DNA from: SHLQ01 sp964441145
Lineage (GTDB): Bacteria > Actinomycetota > Acidimicrobiia > Acidimicrobiales > SHLQ01
DNA length: 64,000 bases
Assembly: GCA_964441145.1 (NCBI GenBank)
Contig: CAYTUB010000001.1
Location: 22,428 to 86,427, forward strand
Direction of reading: 5' to 3'
Part shown: one piece after another, positions 33,794-41,696 of the stretch
Numbering within the stretch: the first letter of the stretch is position 1
Layout of the letters: the number at the start of each line of letters is the position of its first letter
The notes under the pieces: generated by a model
Told to the model about the DNA's origin: nothing
Databases searched by the model: none
Seen by the model: only the letters and a program-made list of their open reading frames with translations
Program-made: the position numbers and the translations under genes

Positions 33794-34572
33794 TCGGGGC
33801 AATACCAAGCTTTCCTTTTGGCAACTTCGATCAAGCGAATCTCGCTGGCGCACCGGTGGCAGGGTTGGCCCTCGCGCTTGTACACGTAGAGCCGGTCGTC
33901 GCCCGAGATTCGACCAGCTGAAACACCGACTTCATCGGGAACCCGTGTGATGATCCGGTTCAGTCGGACCCCTTGTTTGAGTTGTGTCACCGCCATTGAC
34001 CAGAGTTCGTCGATCTGCTCTGGGCGCAGACTGTTCGCGGGCGCCTCGGGATGAATTCCAGCGAGGTAGCAGAACTCGGATCGGTAGACATTGCCGATGC
34101 CAGCGATGACCTTTTGATCCAAGAGCGCTGCGGCGAGCGGTATCCGTCGGCGAGCTATCGCTGCCGCGAACTCATCGGCATCGGCATCGGATCGAAGCGG
34201 GTCTGGCCCGAGCTTGCTCAGGGTCTTGTCGCGGTCGTCGTCGTCGATCAGTGCGCACACCATCGGCCCCGTGAGATCCCAGAGCTGTTCCTCGCCAACC
34301 AGTCGGAGGCGAATCGCACCCTTCTCCGGGCTATCGGAGGGTTTGGGGCGGAGTTTGCCTATGAGTCCGAGATGAATATGAAGCAGCGGAGCATCATCAA
34401 AATCGAGAAACAGGTGCTTGCCGTATGCTTCGGCCGCCAGCAACGACCGGCCATCGAGTTGCGCGGCTTCGGTCGCGAAGGGGCCCTGGGGTGAAGACGC
34501 GGTGACCGGCTGTGGTCGCAGGGTTGTGTTTAGATCCTTGGCAAGGCGGTGGATCGTATGTCCTTCTGGCAT
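33775..34572 (-). CDS. nei: Endonuclease VIII-like DNA glycosylase (Nei2 type)
   Basis: Removes oxidised bases and cleaves at abasic sites. The N-terminus PEGHTIHRLA provides the catalytic Pro and Glu and is typical of Nei2 rather than MutM. GKHLFLDF has the conserved Lys. The helix-two-turn-helix is KVIAGIGNVYRSEFCYLAGI. The C-terminal zinc finger has CHRCAS and CPECQG. The 265 residues are full length. It starts 9 bases after the B12-binding regulator stop and overlaps ferrochelatase. Confidence 0.94.
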   Translation of the reverse strand: MPEGHTIHRLAKDLNTTLRPQPVTASSPQGPFATEAAQLDGRSLLAAEAYGKHLFLDFDDAPLLHIHLGLIGKLRPKPSDSPEKGAIRLRLVGEEQLWDLTGPMVCALIDDDDRDKTLSKLGPDPLRSDADADEFAAAIARRRIPLAAALLDQKVIAGIGNVYRSEFCYLAGIHPEAPANSLRPEQIDELWSMAVTQLKQGVRLNRIITRVPDEVGVSAGRISGDDRLYVYKREGQPCHRCASEIRLIEVAKRKAWYCPECQGSN

Positions 34573-34581
34573 TTCGTGAAA

Positions 34582-35406
34582 CTAGCTCGCGATGCGAAGG
34601 GCGTGTATTTCGTCGAAGATGTCGATCGCCTGCCTCGTAGACGTCGAAGCTCGACACGTGCCGAGCGATGTGATGTGGTCACTACCGCTGAAGGCTGAGC
34701 CACCGATCACGATGGGTACGTCGAGTGCCTCGTTCAACGTCGAAAGGGTCACTCGGACAATGTCGTCGTTACCCAGCTTCGAGGAGCACAGTCCAATTGC
34801 GATGAGGTCGTTGGTTCCCTGCGCGCGTTCGAGAATTGACTCGGGAGGCGTGTTTGCACCGAGGTCGATCACTTCGAAGCCTCTGGAGCGAAGGATGTCG
34901 CGCAGTAGGGCTGTTGGCATCGCATGATGGTCATCGGAGACGACGGCGAGAACAATGGTTCCCCGGTTTCGCCCTCGGGTCCCCATTCGTGAGCCGATTC
35001 GGCTGACCACTCGAAACGCTGTCGAGGTCGCAAGGTGCTCGTCGGCGATGCTGATATCCCCGTCGTGCCAGCGCTGACCGACTTCGATCAAGCTCGGGCT
35101 TAGAAAGTCGAGATACACCTCTTCGGCGGTGGCTCCCGAGGCCATCGATGACTCGAGGAGTTGGGTGGCTCCGTTCTCATCACCTGCGAGCAGTCGTTCG
35201 ATGAGTAGCTGGGGGATGAGTTCGCCGCGAGGGGCGGGCTCATCGGGTCCGCCTTCTTTGAAAGCTTCGAGGTCAGCGAGCGAAACATGCCACTGCCCTC
35301 CCTGCTTTTCCGCGTGGAGACGTCCGGTACGGACATAGCGATACGCGGTCATGTAGTGCACGCCCAGGCGTTCGGAGGCCTCAGCAAGTGAAATAGAGGT
35401 GCTCAT
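34582..35406 (-). CDS. HTH regulator with B12-binding domains, CarH/LitR-like
   Basis: A 274-residue candidate light or cobalamin sensor. Residues 1-52 are an excisionase/MerR-like DNA-binding domain (LAEASERLGVHYMTAYRYVR). Residues about 63-140 are the helical B12 cap. It contains W113, nine residues, then E123-H124, exactly the Wx9EH signature of CarH photoreceptors that sense light through adenosylcobalamin. Residues about 148-270 are the Rossmann-like B12-binding domain. The lower-ligand region is SDDHHAMP, so His160 can supply the ligand, but the usual Gly of DxHxxG is replaced. WhiB's stop and this ATG share one base (TAATG). Carotenoid genes, the usual target, are absent here. Confidence 0.85.
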   Translation of the reverse strand: MSTSISLAEASERLGVHYMTAYRYVRTGRLHAEKQGGQWHVSLADLEAFKEGGPDEPAPRGELIPQLLIERLLAGDENGATQLLESSMASGATAEEVYLDFLSPSLIEVGQRWHDGDISIADEHLATSTAFRVVSRIGSRMGTRGRNRGTIVLAVVSDDHHAMPTALLRDILRSRGFEVIDLGANTPPESILERAQGTNDLIAIGLCSSKLGNDDIVRVTLSTLNEALDVPIVIGGSAFSGSDHITSLGTCRASTSTRQAIDIFDEIHALRIAS

Positions 35407-35753
35407 TATCCAGCCAATGGTTCGCGGTCGTCGTTGTCTGCCTCGCGGGCAGCTGCTCGGCCCACCTCGGCGACAGCGCGCCGCGACGGACTACGTGGAG
35501 GATACCCCAGTGCCGCGCGCTGCTCTTCGTTTTCGCCTCCCCAGAAGCCGTGCTCACGGTTCTTGCGGGCCCAACTTCGACATGCCAGAAGCGCCTGACA
35601 ATTCTCGCAATAGGCGCGTGCGAGCGCCTCTCGTTTGGTGCGCCGGGTTCGACGTTCACCGGGGGGAGCAAAGAAGAGGTCGGCTTTCCCAACGCATAAT
35701 CCGTGGTCGGCCCATTCGCGAGTTTCAGATACGGCGAAGAGTTCGTCTAGCAC
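35406..35753 (-). CDS. WhiB-family iron-sulfur regulator
   Basis: A WhiB-like protein of about 115 residues. The four cluster Cys are in LCVGKADLFF and YCENCQALLAC (CxxCx5C), and the family turn GFWGGENEEQR follows. The C-terminal tail is basic (PPRSPSRRAVAEV). WhiB proteins bind a 4Fe-4S cluster and the major sigma factor. The start is uncertain: GTG at 35753 gives a normal length, TTG upstream is possible, and the frame stays open to 36062 only by running into unrelated sequence. A tiny ORF (ATG to TAG, six codons) overlaps the GTG start. It heads the operon leading to the B12 sensor, Nei and ferrochelatase. Confidence 0.88.
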   Translation of the reverse strand: MLDELFAVSETREWADHGLCVGKADLFFAPPGERRTRRTKREALARAYCENCQALLACRSWARKNREHGFWGGENEEQRAALGYPPRSPSRRAVAEVGRAAAREADNDDREPLAG

Positions 35754-35893
35754 TGCACTGCTTTCATACTTTGCCCCTAGTCGGATCGTGGTCAGTACTT
35801 TAGTGCTCAATATCGACCATTTACCACTAAAACTGAATTTGATAGGCAGAGCGTCTGCGAAACCTATGAAAAACAGGTGCTTAAATGACAAGT

Positions 35894-35913
35894 GCCGGCC
35901 TGTGAAGGCCGGC
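35894..35913 (-). terminator. Hairpin after the mycoredoxin-like gene
   Basis: GCCGGCCT, loop GTGA, AGGCCGGC gives a perfect 8-bp stem 27 bases beyond the glutaredoxin stop on the minus strand. It separates the septum-protein/glutaredoxin unit from the whiB operon. The T-rich stretch after it is modest. Confidence 0.6.
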
Positions 35914-35940
35914 GAGAAAGCTTGTCGATGTACGAGAGGT

Positions 35941-36270
35941 TCAGCCGCCGCCGAGGAACTTGTTGATCGTTCGGCCCATCTTTCCTTGGGTCGGTGCCTC
36001 GACTCCTTCAGGCATGAGTTCAGGTGCATTGTTTGAGATTGCTTGCAGCACCTGGTCTGCACTCGGATTAACCATCTTCGCCGCGCCGATGACGACCGTG
36101 GGAACCGTTTCGTTTCCGTCGGCGATCTCGCGGACCGCGGCCGCGGCCTTTGGGCTATCCCAGATGTTCTTCTTGTTCAGCGGAACGGACAGGCTGTTGA
36201 GCTTGCGCTCCAGGTTCATACAAAAAGGGCATCCTGGACGCCAGTAGAATTCGATGGTGTTGTTGGTCAT
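35941..36270 (-). CDS. Glutaredoxin-like protein (mycoredoxin type)
   Basis: A 109-residue thioredoxin-fold protein. The active site is WRPGCPFCMNLE, a CPFC dithiol motif, followed by the conserved TVPTVVIG (cis-Pro) block. Actinobacterial proteins of this group reduce mycothiol mixed disulfides. About 30 extra residues after the fold end in a Gly-rich tail. Its ATG overlaps the stop of the Septum_form gene (ATGA), so it is translated from that transcript. Its dithiol CPFC parallels the UPFU motif of the exported lipoprotein at 18850-19407. Confidence 0.9.
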   Translation of the reverse strand: MTNNTIEFYWRPGCPFCMNLERKLNSLSVPLNKKNIWDSPKAAAAVREIADGNETVPTVVIGAAKMVNPSADQVLQAISNNAPELMPEGVEAPTQGKMGRTINKFLGGG

Positions 36271-38108
36271 GCTGCTCTTCCTATTAGCGGTGCATCATCA
36301 TCAAAGAGTAGACACGTAATTACCCGATCCGGCTCTTCGGCCTGATTCCAAGAATCTTCGGTTGGTTGAAGGAACTTGAACATAAGAGCTCGCTCATCAT
36401 CTACAGGCACGTAGGCCTCAAGAGATGTGCGACAGACATCCTCGGCGTAGGCCGAGATTGCAGGCTCATCGAAGGTGGTGATCGACGAGTCGATCAGTAC
36501 CTCTCGGTAGACCTCGAATTGGTGCTCAACTTCGCAGTCGACCTTGGTCACTTCGGTGACTTGCCCAGAGCCAATATCGCCGACGATGCAATCGCCAGCG
36601 CGCAGCTCGAACACGGACACTTCGTCGGGTCCAGGCTGAGCCTCCTCGGCAGGCGGTGCCGATGATGCCGACGTTGGTGGTGCAGTTGCTTCCTCGGCGG
36701 TCGAGGCGTCGTCGGAACCACTCAGAAGCTGAATGATAAGAAAGGCAAGGCCGACCAGAATTGCCAGGCCAATGAGGCCCGCAAGAGCAGGAAGGATGCT
36801 GCGCTTGGGCGTTTCCTCCTCAACCTCAGGAGCGGGTTGTGGAACGGCGAGATCCACGACTTGTGGAGCGTCGCCGGTTGCGGCCATTCCCACTCGTCCA
36901 GTGAGGGGAGCCTTTGTTGGTCTCCGCCACGCACCGTCTCGCTCGACGGGCTCCGGTCCTGGGTTTGGCTGAGTCTTTGATTCGTCGCTGTAGAGGTCTG
37001 CGATGTTGGTTGAGGCGACAGTCGGCGTGTCAACGTCGGGGATTGAGACGTCGGGAGCGGCCATATCTGGCATCGCCATGTCGGGCATGGACACATCGGG
37101 GATTGAGACGTCGGGGATTGAGACGTCGGGAGCGGCCATNNNNNNNNNNNNNNNNNNNNNNNNNNNNNNNNNNNNNNNNNNNNNNNNNNNNNNNNNNNNN
37201 NNNNNNNNNNNNNNNNNNNNNNNNNNNNNNNNNNNNNNNTCGGGGATTGAGACGTCGGGAGCGGCCATGTCGGGGATCGAGACATCTGGCATCGAGACAT
37301 CGGGGATTGAGACGTCGGGAGCGGCCATGTCGGGGATCGAGACACCTGGCATCGCCATGTCGGGGATTGAGACGTCGGGAGCGGCCATGTCGGGCATCGA
37401 GACGTCTGGGGTAGCGGCAGCGCCACCAAAGAAGCTCGACCCTCGAGCATCATTTGCCAGTGGGGAGTCCGAGGGTGCATCGGAGTCTGCCGCGCCGAGA
37501 ATCTCGCTTACGGTCTGACGTTCGTCGTAGGCGCTGGTCCATCCATCCTCCTCGGGGGCTTCAGAACCAGCTTCAGGAGCAGCCGAGGCGGTAGGCGCCG
37601 GAACCTCGGGTGCAGGTGCGGGTGCGGCGGCGGCTGGTACAGCCACTTCAGGAGCGGGTGCGGTAGGTGCAACAACTTCAGGAGCAGGTGCGGGATCTGT
37701 CGTAATGTTTTGCCATCCCCCGCTGGAGGTCTGCGGCTCCGGATCAGGAAGATCGTTGGAGATCTCTGGGGCGGCCGTCGGCGCTGCAAACGATGCCGCA
37801 GGCTCGGGATGTACCGGCTCAACAATTGGATCGCCGAGACTCGTTGAGCCCATGTCTGGTGTGTACGGGTCCGGCAACGCCGTGGGGCTCGCAGGAACCG
37901 AATCTGGTTGTGTCAGGGTCGGCTCTGGCGAGGTTGCCATAGGGGCCTCGGGAGAGGTCGCCACTTGGGCATCGACGCCAGCCGATACGGGTTCGTCACT
38001 AGTGCTAGAGACGTCGCCTTCGTAGACGGCTCCCGGTTCCGCATCTGCGGGATACCACTTGCCATCCGAGGCGAGCCACCAGCCGGGTCCTTGCCATACG
38101 TCGCTCAC
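36267..38108 (-). CDS. Repeat-rich membrane protein with Septum_form domain (contains scaffold gap)
   Basis: A protein of more than 600 residues whose exact length is hidden by 100 Ns. Starting from GTG at 38108 it begins with the actinobacterial GPGWWLASDGKWYPA motif. A Pro/Ala-rich low-complexity region follows to about residue 235. Next is a tandem array of pentapeptides of the form PDVSI/PDMAA. A membrane helix (ILPALAGLIGLAILVGLAFLII in essence) near residue 470 leads to a C-terminal extracytoplasmic domain resembling Septum_form (AGDCIVGDIGSG, VDCEVEHQFEVY) with conserved Cys pairs. The family is associated with septum formation in actinobacteria. It is translationally coupled to the glutaredoxin gene. 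Confidence 0.82.
   Translation of the reverse strand: MSDVWQGPGWWLASDGKWYPADAEPGAVYEGDVSSTSDEPVSAGVDAQVATSPEAPMATSPEPTLTQPDSVPASPTALPDPYTPDMGSTSLGDPIVEPVHPEPAASFAAPTAAPEISNDLPDPEPQTSSGGWQNITTDPAPAPEVVAPTAPAPEVAVPAAAAPAPAPEVPAPTASAAPEAGSEAPEEDGWTSAYDERQTVSEILGAADSDAPSDSPLANDARGSSFFGGAAATPDVSMPDMAAPDVSIPDMAMPGVSIPDMAAPDVSIPDVSMPDVSIPDMAAPDVSIPXXXXXXXXXXXXXXXXXXXXXXXXXXXXXXXXXXMAAPDVSIPDVSIPDVSMPDMAMPDMAAPDVSIPDVDTPTVASTNIADLYSDESKTQPNPGPEPVERDGAWRRPTKAPLTGRVGMAATGDAPQVVDLAVPQPAPEVEEETPKRSILPALAGLIGLAILVGLAFLIIQLLSGSDDASTAEEATAPPTSASSAPPAEEAQPGPDEVSVFELRAGDCIVGDIGSGQVTEVTKVDCEVEHQFEVYREVLIDSSITTFDEPAISAYAEDVCRTSLEAYVPVDDERALMFKFLQPTEDSWNQAEEPDRVITCLLFDDDAPLIGRAA
37025..37415 (-). repeat. 15-bp tandem repeat encoding PD-x-x-x pentapeptides
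   Basis: In-frame array within the Septum_form gene. The units encode PDVSI, PDMAA, PDMAM and PDVSM in mixed order, often as 30-bp double units. At least 18 units are visible on both sides of the N gap. The near identity of units at DNA level points to recent slippage or recombination, so copy number probably varies between strains. Confidence 0.9.
37140..37239. other. Scaffold gap (100 N) inside the pentapeptide array
   Basis: Exactly 100 Ns within the tandem repeat. The 29 bases before the gap are identical to the 29 bases after it, as expected from the repeat. The true number of missing units is unknown. Confidence 0.95.
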
Positions 38109-38170
38109 ACTATTTAGCGTAACCCAGTCAGACAAAAGGTGTGAATCGCCACTGCATGTAGCTTTATCGG

Positions 38171-39919
38171 GTGATTCTTGTTGACGCGACCGACATCACG
38201 ATGACCCGTCCCGGTCGTCCTCTCTTAAACGGAGTCTCGGTGACAATTTCCCGAGGGGATCGGGTGGGTGTGGTCGGTTTGAACGGAACGGGCAAGTCGA
38301 CGCTGATCAACGTGCTTTCAGGCATCGTGGAGCCAGAATCCGGCTCGGTTCGCCAAGCACGAGACCTGACAATTGTGGCCCTCGAGCAAAATCCTGATCT
38401 TGGCACTGCGACCGTACGAGACGCCGTCGCAGGAATTGCCGATTCTCCGTGGGAGGTCGAGGCGGTTCTCGATCGACTAGGGATGGGCGGTCGCATGGAC
38501 GCGTCGGTCGACACGCTCTCGGGCGGTGAGGCCAAACGGGTTGCCCTTGCTCGAGCGCTCGTGCAAGACCATGACCTGCTGATACTCGACGAGCCGACAA
38601 ACCATCTCGACGTCGATGCCATCGAGTGGTTGGAGGACCGGCTCTCGCGCTCGAAGGCTGGGATCGTGCTCGTCACACACGACCGTCACGTTCTTGACCG
38701 GGTGACGACTCGGGTGATCGAGTTGGACCGCGGTGATCTCTTCGTTCATGAAGGCGGATACGACGCCTACCTCGAGGGCAGGGCACTGCGAGAAGAACAG
38801 GCCGAGAAAGCAGAAGCGGTACGAAAGAACTTGGCGCGCACCGAGCTCGCATGGCTTCGCCGCGGTGCTCCAGCGCGTACGAGTAAGGCCAAGGCTCGCA
38901 TTCGCTCTGCTACCGAACTCGTCGAACACAAAGCACAGGAAGCCGCGAGGACGGGAAGCCTCGACCTGCATTTCGGTACGCCACGGCTCGGCAACGACGT
39001 CGTCGAGCTCGAAAACGTGGGGTTCGCCCACCCGGGTTCCCCGCCGCTCTTCGAGGGTGTCGATCTCGCGCTCGATCGGCGCGAACGTCTTGGCATCGTT
39101 GGCTCGAATGGCACCGGAAAGTCGACGCTGCTCGACATCATGGCGGGCAGACGTACTCCGACGGCGGGCAATGTTGCGCGGGGAACGACTGTCGATCTAG
39201 CGCTCTTTGATCAACGTGGCGTTGAACTCGACCCGTCGGCTCGTGTGTGGGAAGCCGTCGTCGGTGATGCTCCAAAACCTGACTGGCACGACGTTTCTCT
39301 AATGGAGAGCTTTTGGTTCGACAGCGATGTGCAATACGCGCCGATCGAGCTGCTGAGCGGAGGCGAACGTCGCCGACTGCAGCTGCTCATTACCCTTGCT
39401 CAACGCCCGAACGTGTTGCTTCTCGACGAGCCCACCAACGACCTCGACCTCGACACGTTGCGAGTGCTCGAGGACTTTCTCGAAGACTTTCCCGGCGCGG
39501 TCGTCGTCGTCAGTCACGATCGAGCGTTCTTGGAGCGGACCGTCGATGATGTGTTCGTATTCGACGGTGCGGGGACCGTTGGACGGCGCCCAGGGGGATA
39601 TGAGGCCTATGAGAACTTCCGGCGCGAGCAAGGTGCGGACGCGTCGATGTCAGCGCCGGCCAAAAAGTCCGCGCCTGCGAAGCAACAGGGCGCAACGTCG
39701 GGCCGCTCGAAGAGCACGCTGCGTCATCTGCTGAAGGACAACGAGAAGAAGACCGCTGCACTCGAACGGCGCCGCGGCTCGCTAAACGAAGAGTTGCAAG
39801 AGGCTGGTGATGATCACGACGCACTCGCACGGATTGGCACGGAGTTGGGTGAGATCACCGGGGATATCGAAGCGTTGGAGGAGGCGTGGCTAGATCTCAG
39901 TGAGGAACTTGAGGGCTAG
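38171..39919 (+). CDS. ABC-F family ATPase
   Basis: A 582-residue protein with two ABC ATPase domains and no membrane segments, as in ABC-F translation factors. The first domain has GLNGTGKSTLINVL (Walker A), TLSGGEAKRVALARAL (signature) and LLILDEPTNHLD (Walker B). The second has GSNGTGKSTLLDIM, LLSGGERRRLQLL and LLLDEPTNDLDLD. The linker (about residues 205-275) is charged and helical. A C-terminal coiled coil of about 70 residues (LKDNEKKTAALERRRGSLNE) matches Uup-like members. The start is GTG at 38171. ABC-F proteins act on stalled ribosomes; whether this one gives antibiotic resistance cannot be told. Confidence 0.94.
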   Translation: MILVDATDITMTRPGRPLLNGVSVTISRGDRVGVVGLNGTGKSTLINVLSGIVEPESGSVRQARDLTIVALEQNPDLGTATVRDAVAGIADSPWEVEAVLDRLGMGGRMDASVDTLSGGEAKRVALARALVQDHDLLILDEPTNHLDVDAIEWLEDRLSRSKAGIVLVTHDRHVLDRVTTRVIELDRGDLFVHEGGYDAYLEGRALREEQAEKAEAVRKNLARTELAWLRRGAPARTSKAKARIRSATELVEHKAQEAARTGSLDLHFGTPRLGNDVVELENVGFAHPGSPPLFEGVDLALDRRERLGIVGSNGTGKSTLLDIMAGRRTPTAGNVARGTTVDLALFDQRGVELDPSARVWEAVVGDAPKPDWHDVSLMESFWFDSDVQYAPIELLSGGERRRLQLLITLAQRPNVLLLDEPTNDLDLDTLRVLEDFLEDFPGAVVVVSHDRAFLERTVDDVFVFDGAGTVGRRPGGYEAYENFRREQGADASMSAPAKKSAPAKQQGATSGRSKSTLRHLLKDNEKKTAALERRRGSLNEELQEAGDDHDALARIGTELGEITGDIEALEEAWLDLSEELEG

Positions 39920-39968
39920 CTGACATGCACGGACCGCAAATGGGTACCTCGGCTCTACGCTTGGCCCT

Positions 39969-40643
39969 ATGAGTGAGACCGTGAGTGACCAGGTCGATGG
40001 CGACGATGTCGAGTCGGCTGCGCCCAGTGCTGAGGGTGACGGCCTCGTGCTGTCGATTACCGATACAGCGCTCGAAAAAGTGCTCGAGATACGAAATGGC
40101 GAGGACGACGCCGAGGACACCGGCCTTCGGGTCATGATCGTGGGTACCCGTGGTGTCGAGTTTGACTATGACCTTTCCCTCGAATCGATCTCTGAGGCAC
40201 CCGAAGGCTCGCTTGTGTACGAGGTTGGCGAGCTGACGGTGATCATCCCGGCCGACAGCGTTGAAGACATGACCGGCTCGACCCTCGACATTCCGTCGAA
40301 CCCCATGCAGGGCGGTCTGGTAATTCGCAACCCAAATCGTCCGCCGGTTCTCGCTCCCGAGGACGTTGAACTAACGGGTACCCTGTCGGAGAAGGTGCAG
40401 CAGCTTCTCGATCTGAGTATCAACCCAGCCCTCGCCGCTCACGGCGGGTTTGCCAGCTTGGTCAAGGTAGAGAACGACACCGACGTGCACGTCCTAATGG
40501 GTGGCGGTTGCCAAGGCTGTTCGATGAGCGCAATGACGCTTACCGAAGGTATCAAGACCGCCATCATGGACGCGATCCCCGAGGTCACCGAGGTCATCGA
40601 CGCCACCGATCACTCCGCTGGCGAGAACCCCTTCTATACCTGA
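39969..40643 (+). CDS. nfuA: NfuA-like iron-sulfur cluster carrier
   Basis: A 224-residue Fe-S scaffold or carrier. Residues about 25-125 form a degenerate A-type (IscA/HesB-like) domain that lacks the three cluster Cys (VLSITDTALEKVLEIR, PMQGGLVIRNPN). Residues about 140-215 are the NifU C-terminal domain (INPALAAHGGFASLVKVEND) with the cluster-binding CxxC in GGGCQGCSMSAMT. This is the layout of E. coli NfuA. In this genome it could serve the WhiB, ferrochelatase and RecB-like Fe-S proteins. It follows the ABC-F gene by 49 bp. Confidence 0.92.
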   Translation: MSETVSDQVDGDDVESAAPSAEGDGLVLSITDTALEKVLEIRNGEDDAEDTGLRVMIVGTRGVEFDYDLSLESISEAPEGSLVYEVGELTVIIPADSVEDMTGSTLDIPSNPMQGGLVIRNPNRPPVLAPEDVELTGTLSEKVQQLLDLSINPALAAHGGFASLVKVENDTDVHVLMGGGCQGCSMSAMTLTEGIKTAIMDAIPEVTEVIDATDHSAGENPFYT

Positions 40644-40734
40644 GTTCGCTGTTTTCCCGGGCTTCGCCCTCCAGGGCTCGGATCCGGCCCTAGCGAGCCT
40701 CGACCTCGCGCCTGCTGGCCGGAGGCCCCTTTCC

Positions 40735-40760
40735 GCCCGACCGGCAAAGCCGGATCGGGC
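40735..40760 (+). terminator. Hairpin downstream of nfuA
   Basis: GCCCGACCGGC, loop AAA, then GCCGG-A-TCGGGC: 11 pairs with one bulged A. It lies 91 bases after the nfuA stop. The T-run is poor, but the stem strength and position before the convergent gene at 40880 fit a terminator. Confidence 0.6.
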
Positions 40761-40879
40761 TACCTGTGGTGTCCCCACTTCGTTACTTGTTCGCAAAACG
40801 AGAAGCGCAGCGCTGCCCTATGAAGACAACGCTGCGCCTTGGCCCTCTGCAGGTGGTGGATCCCGCAGCTGTGGGGGAC

Positions 40880-41503
40880 TTATGCGGAGAAGTCTGTCTG
40901 TTCTCCGTCTGCGTTACGGGCGCCTTTGTTGCCCTTGTGTCCGCGTTGGTCACGCTTACCGAATCCGCCGCCGTCTTCGAGGCGGGATTCGATGCGGTCT
41001 TCGATGCCGGCGAGACGCTCGTCGGCTTGTTCCTGGCTGATTCGTCCGCTCGCGACAGCGTCGTTGATGCGTGTGGTTGCGCGTTCGGTGAAGAGATCGA
41101 CAACAGCGCCGAGGTCATCGCCGGCAAGTTCGGCGACCGACGTGCCCTCTTCCTTGGCGGCTTGGAGATCCTCGACGGAAAGACCAAGAACGTCGGCGAG
41201 GGCTTGCGCCTTGTCCGCACGAGCTTCGTCGCGCTGGGATTGCACTACGGCACGCAGTGAGTCGGCTGAATCGACCTGCTCTTGGGTGATGACACCCTCG
41301 GCGATCAGATCTTCGACGGCGCTTTCCACCCGGGCCTGACGACGAGCCTTGTGTCCTTCGCGGCCCGAGTCCTCAGACGTCCGGTCGGTGGCGGGGGGTC
41401 CGTCGCTGTTTTGGGCGCCGGCAATGCCTGCAGTCCCAAGGGTGATAGCTGCTACCCCGATGGCGCCAGCGCCGATCAGAGAGAGTGTCTTACGTTCTTT
41501 CAT
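40880..41503 (-). CDS. Secreted helical protein, function unknown
   Basis: A 207-residue protein from ATG at 41503 with an N-terminal signal (TLSLIGAGAIGVAAITLGTA, cleavage near AGAQN). The mature part is highly charged and helical: two similar units LIAEGVITQEQVDSADSLR and AVASGRISQEQADERLAGIE, each of the kind 'short helix, G-x-I-x-x-E/Q-Q', resembling a duplicated helical hairpin. The C-terminus is Gly/Lys-rich. No Cys occurs in the mature protein. It diverges from the third two-component system with 193 bp between, so it is a likely target of that system. Confidence 0.8.
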   Translation of the reverse strand: MKERKTLSLIGAGAIGVAAITLGTAGIAGAQNSDGPPATDRTSEDSGREGHKARRQARVESAVEDLIAEGVITQEQVDSADSLRAVVQSQRDEARADKAQALADVLGLSVEDLQAAKEEGTSVAELAGDDLGAVVDLFTERATTRINDAVASGRISQEQADERLAGIEDRIESRLEDGGGFGKRDQRGHKGNKGARNADGEQTDFSA

Positions 41504-41636
41504 TCTGGAATTCCTTCGTATTCTCAAATTTCGTTGCCGCACGCTGCGGCGATAACTATCGAATGGCATCACGACAAAGAGCATCTGATAGCCGGCGAAA
41601 GAGGTCCTGATCAGTCCCTGAAAGGAAAGTAAGAAG

Positions 41637-41673
41637 CTTCAGCTTTCTCTCATCTGCCTTCAGCTTCCTCTCA
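41637..41673. promoter_or_regulatory. 21-nt-period direct repeat, likely response-regulator site
   Basis: CTTCAGCTTTCTCTCA (41637-41652) and CTTCAGCTTCCTCTCA (41658-41673) differ at one position and are spaced 21 nt start to start, two turns of DNA. They sit between the divergent secreted-protein gene and the response-regulator gene, 24 bases before the latter's ATG. OmpR-family regulators bind such direct repeats. Confidence 0.65.
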
Positions 41674-41696
41674 CCCCGGTTGGCTACTGTCGTGGT

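Noticed and set aside
35754..36062. Longer whiB reading frame
   Set aside because: The added 100 residues overlap the glutaredoxin gene and its terminator and do not resemble WhiB.
37025..37415. CRISPR-like regular repeat array
   Set aside because: The 15-bp units are contiguous and in frame, without unique spacers, and encode a pentapeptide repeat.
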